Assembly: GCA_020881235.1 (NCBI GenBank)
Contig: JAJIYK010000016.1
Location: forward strand, 1-64,000
Reading direction: 5' to 3'
Origin: Rickettsia endosymbiont of Oxypoda opaca
GTDB lineage: Bacteria; Pseudomonadota; Alphaproteobacteria; Rickettsiales; Rickettsiaceae
Length of the DNA stretch: 64,000 bases
The position numbers were made by a program, and so were the translations under genes. Positions 48,118 to 57,349 of this stretch are shown piece by piece. The notes beneath the pieces are model-generated. The model saw nothing but the letters and a program-made list of their open reading frames with translations. It was not told where the DNA came from and made no database searches. How positions within the stretch are numbered: position 1 is the first letter of the stretch; each line of letters starts with the position of its first letter.

Positions 48118-48443
48118 CATATGTACCTGAAAGGGGAGATGTAGTATGGCTTGATTTTGAACCGCAAAAAGGCAGAGAGATTCAAAAGACACGGCCAGCT
48201 GTAGTTCTCAGCCCCTACAAATATAATCTTAAAAGTGGTCTTGCTTTATTTGCACCTATTACTAGCCAGATTAAAGGTTACCCATTTGAAGTAAAAATAG
48301 GTTTTGAGCAGATAAACGGAGCAGTATTATGCGATCAAGTTCGATCTATGGATTGGAAAGCACGCAAGGCGAATAAATTTCTGATATTAGATAAAACAGT
48401 TATAGACGAGATACTGTCTAAATTGAAATTATTGTTAAGTTAA
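48111..48443 (+). CDS. mazF: MazF-type endoribonuclease toxin
   Basis: 110 residues of the MazF/PemK fold: PERGDVVWLDFEPQKGREIQKTRPAVVLSP, LFAPITSQIKGYPFEV and GAVLCDQVRSMDWKARKA carry the usual catalytic arginine and surrounding positions. It cuts mRNA at short sites when MazE is lost. It ends 6 bases before the methyltransferase gene at 48450, so the pair probably shares a transcript with downstream housekeeping genes. Confidence 0.93.
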   Translation: MVTYVPERGDVVWLDFEPQKGREIQKTRPAVVLSPYKYNLKSGLALFAPITSQIKGYPFEVKIGFEQINGAVLCDQVRSMDWKARKANKFLILDKTVIDEILSKLKLLLS

Positions 48444-48449
48444 AGCACA

Positions 48450-49538
48450 ATGTCAGTTGAGTGGAAAATAAGACAACTTATTAAAGAAAGCGGTTATGTT
48501 AGCTGCGATCAATTAATGCGTGAGGTGCTTTCCTTAAACCCTTCTTCTTATTATCAACATAAGGATATTTTGGGCATTGAGGGAGATTTTATAACTGCTC
48601 CTGAAATTTCGCAGCTATTCGGTGAAATTATCGGCTTATGGTGTATAAAAGAATGGCAGAAAATTGGTTGCCCTTCAAGAATTAATCTAATTGAACTCGG
48701 TCCCGGTAGAGGACTGTTAATGCGTGATTTACTTCGTACTGCAAAATTAGTGCCGGAATTTTATCAAGCTCTGACGATAGAATTAATTGAAATTAACCCC
48801 AATTTTATTACCTGTCAGCAAACAAATTTACAAGATATTAATTTACCGATTAATCATCATACAACTATAAAAGACATAGTAAAAACCCCTTCTATAATCA
48901 TAGCTAATGAATTCTTTGATACCATGCCGGTAAAACAATATATAAAAGTTAAAGAATTATGGTATGAGTCGGTACTTGTTATAGAACCGATAGATAATAA
49001 AATTAAATTTGATAAAATAGCCGTTAATAAAAATTTACAAGGTCATTTATTACAAACCCACTTAGAAGCAAATGACGGAGCAATAATAGAAGAATCTTAT
49101 GAATCTATAAAAATTATGCAATTTATTAGCAATCACCTAAAAAAATTCAGCGGTAGCTGCTTAGTTATAGATTACGGTTATGATATAAATCCGAGTCGCA
49201 GAACTAGATACCAATATAACGCAACTATTCAAGCTATAAAAAATCATAAATATTATCCGCTTCTTGAGAGTTTAGGGTCAGCTGATCTTTCGGCACATGT
49301 TGATTTTTACGCCTTAAAAGCCGTAGCAAAAAATACCGGTTTAAATATATCTGAAACAATGTCACAACGGGATTTCCTAACTCAAAACGGTATTTTATTG
49401 CGTAGTAAAATATTGCAGGATAAAATCGCTCCTGCTCAAGCGGCAATAATAAAGCGGCAAGTGGATAGATTAATTTCGCCAAGCCAAATGGGCACATTAT
49501 TTAAAGTGCTGCAGGTTAGCAGCAGTGATACAGGATAA
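48450..49538 (+). CDS. SAM-dependent methyltransferase, NDUFAF7/MidA family
   Basis: 362 residues (COG1565/DUF185 type). Motifs: [20 protein letters not shown] near the N-terminus, SAM loop [29 protein letters not shown], and [15 protein letters not shown]. Eukaryotic NDUFAF7 methylates an arginine of complex I subunit NDUFS2, and the bacterial members are presumed to do something similar; rickettsiae keep complex I. It is codirectional with ruvC, whose ATG starts 5 bases after its stop. Confidence 0.9.
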   Translation: MSVEWKIRQLIKESGYVSCDQLMREVLSLNPSSYYQHKDILGIEGDFITAPEISQLFGEIIGLWCIKEWQKIGCPSRINLIELGPGRGLLMRDLLRTAKLVPEFYQALTIELIEINPNFITCQQTNLQDINLPINHHTTIKDIVKTPSIIIANEFFDTMPVKQYIKVKELWYESVLVIEPIDNKIKFDKIAVNKNLQGHLLQTHLEANDGAIIEESYESIKIMQFISNHLKKFSGSCLVIDYGYDINPSRRTRYQYNATIQAIKNHKYYPLLESLGSADLSAHVDFYALKAVAKNTGLNISETMSQRDFLTQNGILLRSKILQDKIAPAQAAIIKRQVDRLISPSQMGTLFKVLQVSSSDTG

Positions 49539-49542
49539 AATT

Positions 49543-50013
49543 ATGATTATACTCGGTATCGATCCGGCACTTACTAACCTCGGCTGGGGAGTGGTTCGTA
49601 AAGAAACGACAAAGCTAACATATATAAATAGCGGCGTGATAAAAACAAATAGCAAAGATGCCCTGCACATAAGACTTGCTTTTATTACCGCTTGTTTAGA
49701 AAAAGTAATATTAGAACATAAACCAAACGCCGTAGCCCTTGAAGAAACTTTTGTTAATATGAATAATTTAACCTCTTTAAAACTCGGCTATGCAAGGGGT
49801 GCTATTATGGCACTTATCGGCAAACATAATATTGATTTTCGAGAATTTAAACCTAATACGGTAAAAAAAACGGTAACGGGTTACGGGCATGCCGAAAAAC
49901 ATCAAATTCTACATATGATTAAACTCCTTTTGCCCGGCACTTCTTTAATTACTAGTGCCGATGAAGCCGATGCGGTGGCAATTGCCTATACTGCCCTTGT
50001 AATAAGAATTTAG
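49543..50013 (+). CDS. ruvC: Crossover junction endodeoxyribonuclease RuvC
   Basis: 156 residues from the ATG at 49543 with AGGA about 8 bases upstream; a GTG at 49525 would overlap the previous gene. Acidic catalytic residues appear in [23 protein letters not shown] and [12 protein letters not shown]. It resolves Holliday junctions with RuvAB. It is part of the midA-like/ruvC/trmJ-like run. Confidence 0.96.
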   Translation: MIILGIDPALTNLGWGVVRKETTKLTYINSGVIKTNSKDALHIRLAFITACLEKVILEHKPNAVALEETFVNMNNLTSLKLGYARGAIMALIGKHNIDFREFKPNTVKKTVTGYGHAEKHQILHMIKLLLPGTSLITSADEADAVAIAYTALVIRI

Positions 50014-50021
50014 GCTATAAA

Positions 50022-50741
50022 ATGACCGAGGAAAATAAATTTTCTAACCCTACAATAATCTTAGTCTGTCCTCAGATGGGGGAAAATATCGGAGCTACTG
50101 CTAGAGCAATGAAAAATTTTGCTTTAGACGAGCTAAGAATAGTTAACCCACGAGACGGCTGGCCGAATGAGCAAGCGAGAAGCACTGCCGTCGGTGCGGT
50201 TAATGTTATAGATAATGCAAAAATTTATGATACTTTAGAAGAAAGCATTAAAGATATTGAGTATCTCTACGCTACAACTTGTACAAAACGCACCATGAAC
50301 AAAGATTATGTATTTTCACAAGATTTATCGTTAGGTTATCCGTTAGGGCAAAAAGCAGGAATAATGTTTGGACGAGAAAATAACGGACTGAGTAACGAGG
50401 AGGTTTCGCTTGCTCATAAAATTATTACTATTAATACAAGTGAGTTTAGCTCTTTAAATATTGCCCAGGCTGTAATCATTATATGCTATGAGTTATTTCG
50501 TAATAAGCCTCATGACGGCAATATATCTATTTGTAATACCCAAAAACTTGCAACTAGAGGAGAAGTTAATTATTTCTTAGAACATTTATTTAATCAGCTA
50601 GATAAGAAAAACTTTTTTAAAGTGCCGGAAAAAACCTTGATGATGAAACAAAATATTACTAATATTTTCACTCGTATAGATAAATTATCCGGCACAGAAG
50701 TTCAAACGCTACGCGGTATTATAAAAGCTTTAGGTTTTTAA
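50022..50741 (+). CDS. trmJ: SpoU-family RNA methyltransferase, TrmJ-like
   Basis: 239 residues of the SPOUT (trefoil knot) family. IILVCPQMGENIGATARAMKNFAL is motif 1, GIMFGRENNGLSNEEVSLAH motif 2 and LNIAQAVIIICYEL motif 3. The layout with a C-terminal helical extension matches TrmJ, which methylates the ribose at position 32 of tRNA. It is convergent with the GT10 gene, 7 bases apart. Confidence 0.9.
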   Translation: MTEENKFSNPTIILVCPQMGENIGATARAMKNFALDELRIVNPRDGWPNEQARSTAVGAVNVIDNAKIYDTLEESIKDIEYLYATTCTKRTMNKDYVFSQDLSLGYPLGQKAGIMFGRENNGLSNEEVSLAHKIITINTSEFSSLNIAQAVIIICYELFRNKPHDGNISICNTQKLATRGEVNYFLEHLFNQLDKKNFFKVPEKTLMMKQNITNIFTRIDKLSGTEVQTLRGIIKALGF

Positions 50742-50748
50742 AGGTAAG

Positions 50749-51744
50749 TTAGCTATTCTGCTTATTTAACTTTACTTGAAAAATCTCATTTATTTTTTTG
50801 CGAACTTTATCTATTAGTACTTCATAATCTTTTTCCGGATTAACTAAAATTCTCTGATTCCAGATACTACAATATAGTTCATCGTCATTATCTACTTTTT
50901 TAATATAATCTACTAATGCATCTTGTGTAGGAAAGTCTCCACCGAAGACAACGGCTTTACTATTTATATCTTCTAAAACACTTCTATCTGCGTTATATAT
51001 CGGTATAGAGCCTGCGAACCAAGCTTGAAAAGGTTTTTCCGTAATATATCCTGGATAATATTGATTTTCATAAGCTATAGTGAATTTACATTGTGATAAC
51101 CAATCTTCTGTTTTATTTTGTTCAAATGACACTCTTTCTCCTATATTATTTAAAAGTTTTCCTCCGCTTAAAACTTTTTTATATAAAGATAGCCTATGAA
51201 ATAACTTAGCACGCTCTCTCGCTCCATCAAATGTAGGAAGCCATTCGCCGTCATTACTAGCTAAAAAACATGCAAAATATTTTTTTTCTGAAGGATTGCA
51301 TTTTTTTCCTTCTCTTTCATAATCATGCCGCATTCTCTCTTTATGTCGATGATAAGAAAAAGGAAATCTGATATAATTAGGTTGATCTATATAATCAAAC
51401 CCTAATACTAAATCTTGATTTTTTAACTGCTCTTTTACACTTCCTGTATATATTTCGGCAACATAATATATTTTAATTACTTTAGGGTCTTTTGTAATCG
51501 GTTCTCTACTTAAGCAACCGTTTAGCAATACATCTTCATTCTTATCTACAAATTTCAAATTATAATTTTCTTCAAGTATTTTTGTTAAAAATGGATTGGC
51601 ATCATTTTGATTTTCTGCATCAAAGTTTATTGCTTTTACCCTTAAAGTTGGCTTATTATTTTTATTGGGTTTATATTTATAAAGCCCTAATCCGGTTGTA
51701 ATAACGGTTATTAAAATAATTAGATAAAAAAGGTAGCGTTTCAT
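50749..51744 (-). CDS. GT10 family glycosyltransferase (alpha-1,3-fucosyltransferase-like)
   Basis: 331 residues. The GT10 donor-binding motif is plain: FTIAYENQYYPGYITEKPFQAWFAGSIPIY. Residues ~5-23 form an N-terminal membrane anchor (YLFYLIILITVITTGLGLY), a type II layout more like eukaryotic fucosyltransferases than the H. pylori enzymes. Conventional donors are GDP-fucose; no GDP-fucose synthesis gene is in the window, so the sugar is uncertain. It is the last gene of a cluster with a GT2 enzyme and wecB, 25 bases after the GT2 gene, and probably decorates a surface glycan. Confidence 0.85.
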   Translation of the reverse strand: MKRYLFYLIILITVITTGLGLYKYKPNKNNKPTLRVKAINFDAENQNDANPFLTKILEENYNLKFVDKNEDVLLNGCLSREPITKDPKVIKIYYVAEIYTGSVKEQLKNQDLVLGFDYIDQPNYIRFPFSYHRHKERMRHDYEREGKKCNPSEKKYFACFLASNDGEWLPTFDGARERAKLFHRLSLYKKVLSGGKLLNNIGERVSFEQNKTEDWLSQCKFTIAYENQYYPGYITEKPFQAWFAGSIPIYNADRSVLEDINSKAVVFGGDFPTQDALVDYIKKVDNDDELYCSIWNQRILVNPEKDYEVLIDKVRKKINEIFQVKLNKQNS

Positions 51745-51769
51745 AAATTTAATCCGAATAAAGGGTTAC

Positions 51770-53365
51770 CTATAGGCTTCGATTTTGAATAAGTCTAGTC
51801 AATTCAAGTAATTTCTTTACTTTTTCTTCAGGACTATTCACTATTATTAATTTATTTGGGTCTGTTTTTTTATCAAAAAAATATTTATTTTTTTGATCTG
51901 TAATAATCCAATCCGAGTTCTGGATAAGGTAATTATGTTCTGAGCTTTTTATATGGTTGTTATCAACGTACTCATACACAACTAATATGTTATTAAAATG
52001 CTTTTTTAAAGCAAAAATATTCTTACATATAGTTTTATCCAGACATTGGATAATAAATAAAGAATTTTGTAAAAATTCCTTATACCTAGCTTCAAAATCA
52101 GCTATTGAAAAATATTTATAATAAAGTAATTCTAGTAATGTGTGATCAGTATTAAGGAATAATGCGTTCCTTTTCACAGTATTTTTAGCAATGTTTGAAA
52201 AAGATACAGTGTTAAAGTTGATAAAAAAAGTTTTATAATTATTTTCAATAAATTTTAAAATTTTTTCTCTGTTATCTTTCCCTTTACTTAAATTATCAAT
52301 GCTAGTACTGGAAAGGATAAAGCATAAGCCTTTAATATTTCTTTTAGTTATTTCAATTTCTGCTTGTTTTTGCAAAAATTTCTTATAATTATTTTGTAAT
52401 ATATTCGATTGCCAACCCAAGTTTATATTTGGCTTAAGAAGATAACTAGAATAGAAATATGGCCATAATCCTAATTCAAAATTAGCAATCATATAATTAA
52501 ATAATTTCTTTTTTGTGGCCTCTAATGTTGTCGGATGTTCCCATAATAGAAAAGCTTTCTTATTAAATATCCAAGTTTTAGATTCTTTTTTATATTTATA
52601 GCAAAATAACGTGTCTTCCCCAGCATATGTTAGATATTCTGGATATTTTCCAATTTTTAATGCTATATCTTTTCTATATACTAAACAAGCACCGTAAGGC
52701 TCTACTCGAAATTCAAAATGCTTAACCGGCGATAAATAAACGGACCAAGTATATTTATGTTTAGGATAGTGTACACCACTTACTAAATCTAAATCTTTGT
52801 ATTTATAAAATGGTCCTATAGTATTAGCAGCATAGTTTTTATTTAAATAAGTTCCTGCATCAACATTCATTAATAAATTATTTCGAGAATGATCTATTGC
52901 CATATTTCTTTGATGACCGATGTTTTGTTCTGATGAGAATAATAACAAAATATCTAACTTAGATGATTCTTTATATAAATTTATTTTTTTTACTGTTTGA
53001 TCTGAAGAACCTCCATCGACAATAATAACTTGATCTGGCTTTAAACTTTGTTCTTCAATAGATTTTAATACTTCGATAATATTATCTTCTTCGTTTAGCA
53101 CTGGAGTAATAATAGTGTATTTTGGAAATTGATCATTGACTGAATAATCTTTATCTATAATATGTATTTTTAGATCATTTGAATAAAGTGAGATATGCTT
53201 ATAGATATTGGGATAAGTATAGGTAAGTATTTTAAGTATCTTTCTAATAAATGTATGAGCGTATTTTGCATATCGATAAAAAATATAATAACAGTGTACA
53301 AGTAATACTTTTAAATATTTCGGTAATATTTTTTTTAGTATAATTTTTAAATTTTGTATCTGCAT
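51770..53365 (-). CDS. GT2 family glycosyltransferase with C-terminal extension
   Basis: 531 residues. After a basic ~75-residue N-terminal region comes a GT-A fold of family 2 (about 80-300): PKYTIITPVLNEEDNIIEVLKSIEEQ, VIIVDGGSSDQT, NVDAGTYLNKNY and the acceptor-site AGEDTLFCYKYK. Residues ~340-531 (from GLCFILSS to the end) look like half of a GT-B Rossmann fold and may be a second, incomplete transferase domain. It lies 14 bases downstream of wecB on the same strand. Confidence 0.85.
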   Translation of the reverse strand: MQIQNLKIILKKILPKYLKVLLVHCYYIFYRYAKYAHTFIRKILKILTYTYPNIYKHISLYSNDLKIHIIDKDYSVNDQFPKYTIITPVLNEEDNIIEVLKSIEEQSLKPDQVIIVDGGSSDQTVKKINLYKESSKLDILLLFSSEQNIGHQRNMAIDHSRNNLLMNVDAGTYLNKNYAANTIGPFYKYKDLDLVSGVHYPKHKYTWSVYLSPVKHFEFRVEPYGACLVYRKDIALKIGKYPEYLTYAGEDTLFCYKYKKESKTWIFNKKAFLLWEHPTTLEATKKKLFNYMIANFELGLWPYFYSSYLLKPNINLGWQSNILQNNYKKFLQKQAEIEITKRNIKGLCFILSSTSIDNLSKGKDNREKILKFIENNYKTFFINFNTVSFSNIAKNTVKRNALFLNTDHTLLELLYYKYFSIADFEARYKEFLQNSLFIIQCLDKTICKNIFALKKHFNNILVVYEYVDNNHIKSSEHNYLIQNSDWIITDQKNKYFFDKKTDPNKLIIVNSPEEKVKKLLELTRLIQNRSL

Positions 53366-53379
53366 TTATTGTTACGTAT

Positions 53380-54519
53380 TTAATTTATACTTTCATTAGT
53401 ACTTAACTCTTTTGTTAAAATTTCCATTATATAAACAGCAGCTTTACCGTCCCCATAGGGATTATGAGTTTCTGACATTGTCTTATAATAATCGTGATTA
53501 TCTAACAATTTTGTTGTTTCATTCAAAATATTTTCTATATTCGTCCCGACTAATTTAGCAGTACCCGCCGTCACCCCTTCCATCCTTTCGGTTACATCAC
53601 GAGTAACCAAAAGCGGTTTGCCGAGAGTCGGAGCTTCTTCTTGCAAACCACCAGAATCGGTAATAATGATATAGGCTTTCTCCATTAACCAGATCATAAA
53701 AGAATAGTCAAGAGGATAAATAAGAAAAATATTTTTGATATTAGCAAGTCTATTATTGACTATATTCTCCACATTGGGATTAGGATGTACCGGATAAACA
53801 AATTGTACATCTTGGTATTTTGTCGCTAATAATTCTAAGGCAACACAAATATTTTCTAGCGGCTTCCCAAAACTTTCCCTTCTATGCATAGTAATAAGGA
53901 TAATTCTTTTGCTAAAATCTAAAAACCTAAAATAATCATAATATTTTTCTTCGCCGCTATTTTTAATTAAGCCTAAACCCAGTAGTAAAGCGTCTATTAT
54001 GGTATTACCGGTAACATATATATTATTTGCAATATTTTCTTTTTTTAAATTAAATTTAGAGCTCTCAGTCGGCACAAAATGATATTCTGCCATATCGGCG
54101 GTAAGGGTTCTATACATTTCTTCAGGATAAGGGGAAAATTTATCACCGCTTCTAAGACCCGCTTCAATATGAGCAACCGGCACTTTATGATAAAAAGCCG
54201 AAAGTGCTCCGATAAATGCCGTAGTAGTGTCACCTTGCACTAGAATTAAATCCGGTTTTACTTCTGTAATTACTGATTTGAGTTTATTTATAGCATTACT
54301 AGTTAAGTCAGATAAATCTTGATTAGGTAGCATTAAATTGAGATCGTAATTGGGGATAATTTTAAAAAAATTTAAAACTTGATCAAGCATTTCACGATGT
54401 TGAGCAGTTACGCAAACTATAGTTTCAAAATTTTTATCTTCCTGAGATTTTTTAATCAACGGTGCCATTTTTATAGCTTCCGGTCTAGTCCCAAAGATGA
54501 AAAGTAGTTTTTTTGTCAT
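53380..54519 (-). CDS. wecB: UDP-N-acetylglucosamine 2-epimerase (non-hydrolysing)
   Basis: 379 residues. It interconverts UDP-GlcNAc and UDP-ManNAc. Signatures are LLFIFGTRPEAIKMAPLIK, VQGDTTTAFIGALSAFYHKVPVAHIEAGLRSG, TMHRRESFGKPLENI and ITDSGGLQEEAPTLGKPLLV with the catalytic Glu/His set. It is the first gene of the wecB-GT2-GT10 cluster and supplies an activated sugar for surface polysaccharide. fabH is 7 bases upstream on the same strand. Confidence 0.96.
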   Translation of the reverse strand: MTKKLLFIFGTRPEAIKMAPLIKKSQEDKNFETIVCVTAQHREMLDQVLNFFKIIPNYDLNLMLPNQDLSDLTSNAINKLKSVITEVKPDLILVQGDTTTAFIGALSAFYHKVPVAHIEAGLRSGDKFSPYPEEMYRTLTADMAEYHFVPTESSKFNLKKENIANNIYVTGNTIIDALLLGLGLIKNSGEEKYYDYFRFLDFSKRIILITMHRRESFGKPLENICVALELLATKYQDVQFVYPVHPNPNVENIVNNRLANIKNIFLIYPLDYSFMIWLMEKAYIIITDSGGLQEEAPTLGKPLLVTRDVTERMEGVTAGTAKLVGTNIENILNETTKLLDNHDYYKTMSETHNPYGDGKAAVYIMEILTKELSTNESIN

Positions 54520-54526
54520 CTTTAAT

Positions 54527-55483
54527 TTACCACCTTACTAACGCACTTCCCCAGGTTAAGCCGGCACCGATGGCAGTAAAAAGAATAATATCACCCTTTT
54601 TTAAGCTTCCCGAAGCTTTTAGCTCGCTTAGAGCTAAAGGGATAGAGGCGGCTGAGCAATTAGCATGATTTTTCACTGTTTTTACTATCTTGTTTTGTTC
54701 TAAATTTAAGACTTCAGCAAGTTTATCGATGATTCTAACATTTGCTTGATGAGGAACAAAATAATCAATATCACTCACCGTAAGATTATTGTCATTTAAT
54801 ATTGCCTCTACCGATTGCCCCATTTTCTCAATTGCATGGCGAAATAATGCTTGCCCCTGCATAACGATTTTACCGCTATTGCCGTTCATACTTACGCCGC
54901 CGTCCGTATAAAGCATTTCGGCATAGCTACCGTTTGAGTAAATTTTACTATCTATTATACCGGAGCTATCCTCACTATGCTGTAATATCACGCTCCCTGC
55001 TCCGTCGCCGAATAAAACACAAGTTGATCTATCTTGGAAATCAAGCAAAGAGGTCATTTTTTCGGCTCCTATAAGCAAGATGGTCTTATATTTACCTGAA
55101 GCAATAAGAGAATTTGCTACCTGCAACCCGTACACAAAGCCGGCACATACCGCTTGTAAATCAAAAGAAGGTATATTATTCGTAAAACCTAGATACCCCT
55201 GCAATTTAGTAGCCACGGACGGAAAACTATTATCGGGAGTAGTGGTGCATGTAATAATCAAATCTATATCGGACACTGCTATATTAGCGTCTGATATAGC
55301 ATTTTCGGTTGCTTTTAGAGCAAGGTGGGAGGTATATTCATCACTCGCCGCAATATGACGCTGCGATATACCCGTCCTTGTCTTAATCCATTCGTCGTTA
55401 GTGTCTACATACTTTGCAAGCTCGTCGTTACTAACTACTCGCTCCGGTAAATATCCGCCGCAACCGATAATTTTACAGGTCAT
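54527..55483 (-). CDS. fabH: 3-oxoacyl-ACP synthase III (KAS III)
   Basis: 318 residues. It starts fatty acid synthesis by condensing acetyl-CoA with malonyl-ACP. The catalytic Cys is in [20 protein letters not shown], the His in [12 protein letters not shown] and the Asn in [16 protein letters not shown]. Full length and intact. rpmF is 11 bases upstream. In many bacteria plsX lies between rpmF and fabH; it is absent here. Confidence 0.96.
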   Translation of the reverse strand: MTCKIIGCGGYLPERVVSNDELAKYVDTNDEWIKTRTGISQRHIAASDEYTSHLALKATENAISDANIAVSDIDLIITCTTTPDNSFPSVATKLQGYLGFTNNIPSFDLQAVCAGFVYGLQVANSLIASGKYKTILLIGAEKMTSLLDFQDRSTCVLFGDGAGSVILQHSEDSSGIIDSKIYSNGSYAEMLYTDGGVSMNGNSGKIVMQGQALFRHAIEKMGQSVEAILNDNNLTVSDIDYFVPHQANVRIIDKLAEVLNLEQNKIVKTVKNHANCSAASIPLALSELKASGSLKKGDIILFTAIGAGLTWGSALVRW

Positions 55484-55494
55484 AATAATAAGCT

Positions 55495-55698
55495 TTATGC
55501 TACTTCTTCGTCGTCGACTTCTTTTTTCTTCACGACAACTTGACGCCCGTTATATGTACCGTCAATTGTGGATATATGGTGAGGAAGCTTATATTCTCCG
55601 GTTTGGGAATCGACTATTACGTTAACTTTACCGACCGCTAAGTGAGAACGACGCATATTACGCCTTGATTTAGATGTTTTTTTCTTTGGAACTGCCAT
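55495..55698 (-). CDS. rpmF: 50S ribosomal protein L32
   Basis: 67 residues beginning [19 protein letters not shown], the L32 hallmark, with [18 protein letters not shown] and [13 protein letters not shown]. The C-terminal tail is acidic (EVDDEEVA). The zinc cysteines of some L32 proteins are absent, as in many alphaproteobacteria. It heads the rpmF-fabH unit. Confidence 0.96.
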   Translation of the reverse strand: MAVPKKKTSKSRRNMRRSHLAVGKVNVIVDSQTGEYKLPHHISTIDGTYNGRQVVVKKKEVDDEEVA

Positions 55699-55808
55699 AT
55701 TAGCCTATCTTTAATAAATCTATAATATGTAAAAAAAAGTATTTGTCAAATTAGCAGAGCAGTATATTATAATTCAGTAATAAAATCTAGGTATTTCAAA
55801 TTAAATTT

Positions 55809-56264
55809 ATGAAATCTTTTATAATTCATGCTTTCGGTATATTGATTTTCCTACTACTTAGTGGTTGCCAGACCATTGAAACCAGAGGTCAATTTATAGA
55901 CAATACTTTACTTTCCCGGCTAGAAACTCAAAAACTTAATAAATCTGAAGTAACGGAATTAATCGGCAGTCCGACGATTATACCCGATTATTCTCCAAAT
56001 AGTTGGTATTATATCGAGAGAACTATGTCGAAGCGGGCTTGGTTTACTCCAAAAGTCGAGCAGCAAAGAATAGTAAAAGTTACGTTTGATACTCGTAATT
56101 TAGTACAAGAAGTTATAGTAATTAACGATTCTCATAAGGAAGATATCGAAGTGATTCGAGAATATACTAAAACATACGGTACGGAACTTAACGGGCTGCA
56201 AAAATTTGTTAAAAATTTCGGCAGGTTTAATGCAACTACTAAGAGCAGCAAGAAAAAGAAATAA
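55809..56264 (+). CDS. bamE: BamE (SmpA/OmlA) outer membrane assembly lipoprotein
   Basis: 151 residues. A lipoprotein signal peptide (FGILIFLLLSGC) places the lipidated Cys at residue 20. The SmpA/OmlA fold follows: KLNKSEVTELIGSPTIIPDYSPNSWYYIER and VKVTFDTRNLVQEVIV. BamE supports the BAM machine that inserts beta-barrels, for which Sca2 in this window is an obvious client. The Lys-rich tail (KSSKKKK) is unusual. Confidence 0.92.
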   Translation: MKSFIIHAFGILIFLLLSGCQTIETRGQFIDNTLLSRLETQKLNKSEVTELIGSPTIIPDYSPNSWYYIERTMSKRAWFTPKVEQQRIVKVTFDTRNLVQEVIVINDSHKEDIEVIREYTKTYGTELNGLQKFVKNFGRFNATTKSSKKKK

Positions 56265-56313
56265 AAGTTGTTGTTTGCTAAGAAATTGTTAAGGTCATTG
56301 CGATCCTAAATGA

Positions 56314-56535
56314 GTGTTGTTGCAGGACTCGAATTTTTGCAAAGCGTACGGTCTCATGCCGTAACTTGGTACTGCGTTGTACGAATGTTAAAGAAAAGGC
56401 TGTGTCATGCCGTGACTTGATCACGGCATCCAGTCTTTTTATTAGGTTTTTTCTGGATACCGTGGTCAAGCCACGGTATGACACCATACTTGTAATAACC
56501 ATAATACGGTAAATTATGAACCATGCAACAACGCC
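56314..56535. repeat. Palindromic repeat, family A, extended
   Basis: Left end GTGTTGTTGCAGGACTCGAA, then a short segment with GTTGTACGAATGTTAAAGAA (shared with family B tails), hairpins GCCGTGACTTGATCACGGC and CCGTGGTCAAGCCACGG, right end GAACCATGCAACAACGCC. It marks the 3' border of the three-gene operon at 56.6-60.0 kb. Confidence 0.83.
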
Positions 56536-56554
56536 TTCCATCAGGGTAGGATTT

Positions 56555-57307
56555 TTATAGTTTTTTAGCTTCTAATAATAAGAATATATTAGATTTTTTT
56601 ATAATATTTAGTTCTTTATCCGTAAAAGCCTGTAAGGCGATTTCGTCTAGAAATAGGTCACATTTTCTAACATCGGTAAAACCCACTTGTTCCATTAATT
56701 GCTTTATGGTCTCAAAATTCCTTTGGTAGGAGGTTACAGTACAATTTTCTATAATTTCTATTTGTATAGGGCAACCGTCAATATATTTATTATCCTTAGT
56801 TAAAGGTTTTGTAGGAAGTTTTAGTATATTAAAGACTTCCGGATAAAATGAAGCACCTAAAATATCTAACGTACATATTACAATTTTCCCACCTTTTTTT
56901 AAGCATTTGTAACAATTTTCAATAAATGTTTTTAATTTATCAAGAGTTTCTATATATAATATTACAAACACATTATAAACAATATCATACTTATTCTGTC
57001 CTAAAACTATAGAGCTGTTAGCATCAGAAAAATCCATAATGTAATATTCTATATCGTTATTTTTTACAGTTTCTATACATAATTGTATTTGATGTGCAGA
57101 AATATCACATCCGACTAACTTTGACGGGGTATGCTTAGAAAGAATTTCTAGATATCTACCGAATCCACAACCTACTTCTAATACGGTTTTACCTTTTATA
57201 TTTCCTATAAGATTTATAATATGAGGATTAATAATATAATTGTTATTTCTTAACTCGGTAGTTTTCTTATAAGCATTATTAATAGCTTTTAATTGCCAAT
57301 TTTTCAT
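56555..57307 (-). CDS. Class I SAM-dependent methyltransferase, third gene of an unrecognised operon
   Basis: 250 residues. The SAM-binding motif I is VLEVGCGFGRYLEIL near residue 42. The acidic loop after beta-2 is VGCDIS, motif II is YDIVYNVFVILYIE and motif III is CLKKGGKIVICTLDI. The C-terminal ~80 residues form a substrate cap I do not recognise. AAGGAT lies about 9 bases before the ATG. It follows the SAH-hydrolase-like gene by 42 bases. The substrate is unknown; small-molecule methyltransferases of this fold are common. Confidence 0.8.
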   Translation of the reverse strand: MKNWQLKAINNAYKKTTELRNNNYIINPHIINLIGNIKGKTVLEVGCGFGRYLEILSKHTPSKLVGCDISAHQIQLCIETVKNNDIEYYIMDFSDANSSIVLGQNKYDIVYNVFVILYIETLDKLKTFIENCYKCLKKGGKIVICTLDILGASFYPEVFNILKLPTKPLTKDNKYIDGCPIQIEIIENCTVTSYQRNFETIKQLMEQVGFTDVRKCDLFLDEIALQAFTDKELNIIKKSNIFLLLEAKKL

Positions 57308-57349
57308 TATAATTATCCTTCATGGTGTGCGGTGTAGGTAATTTGGATT

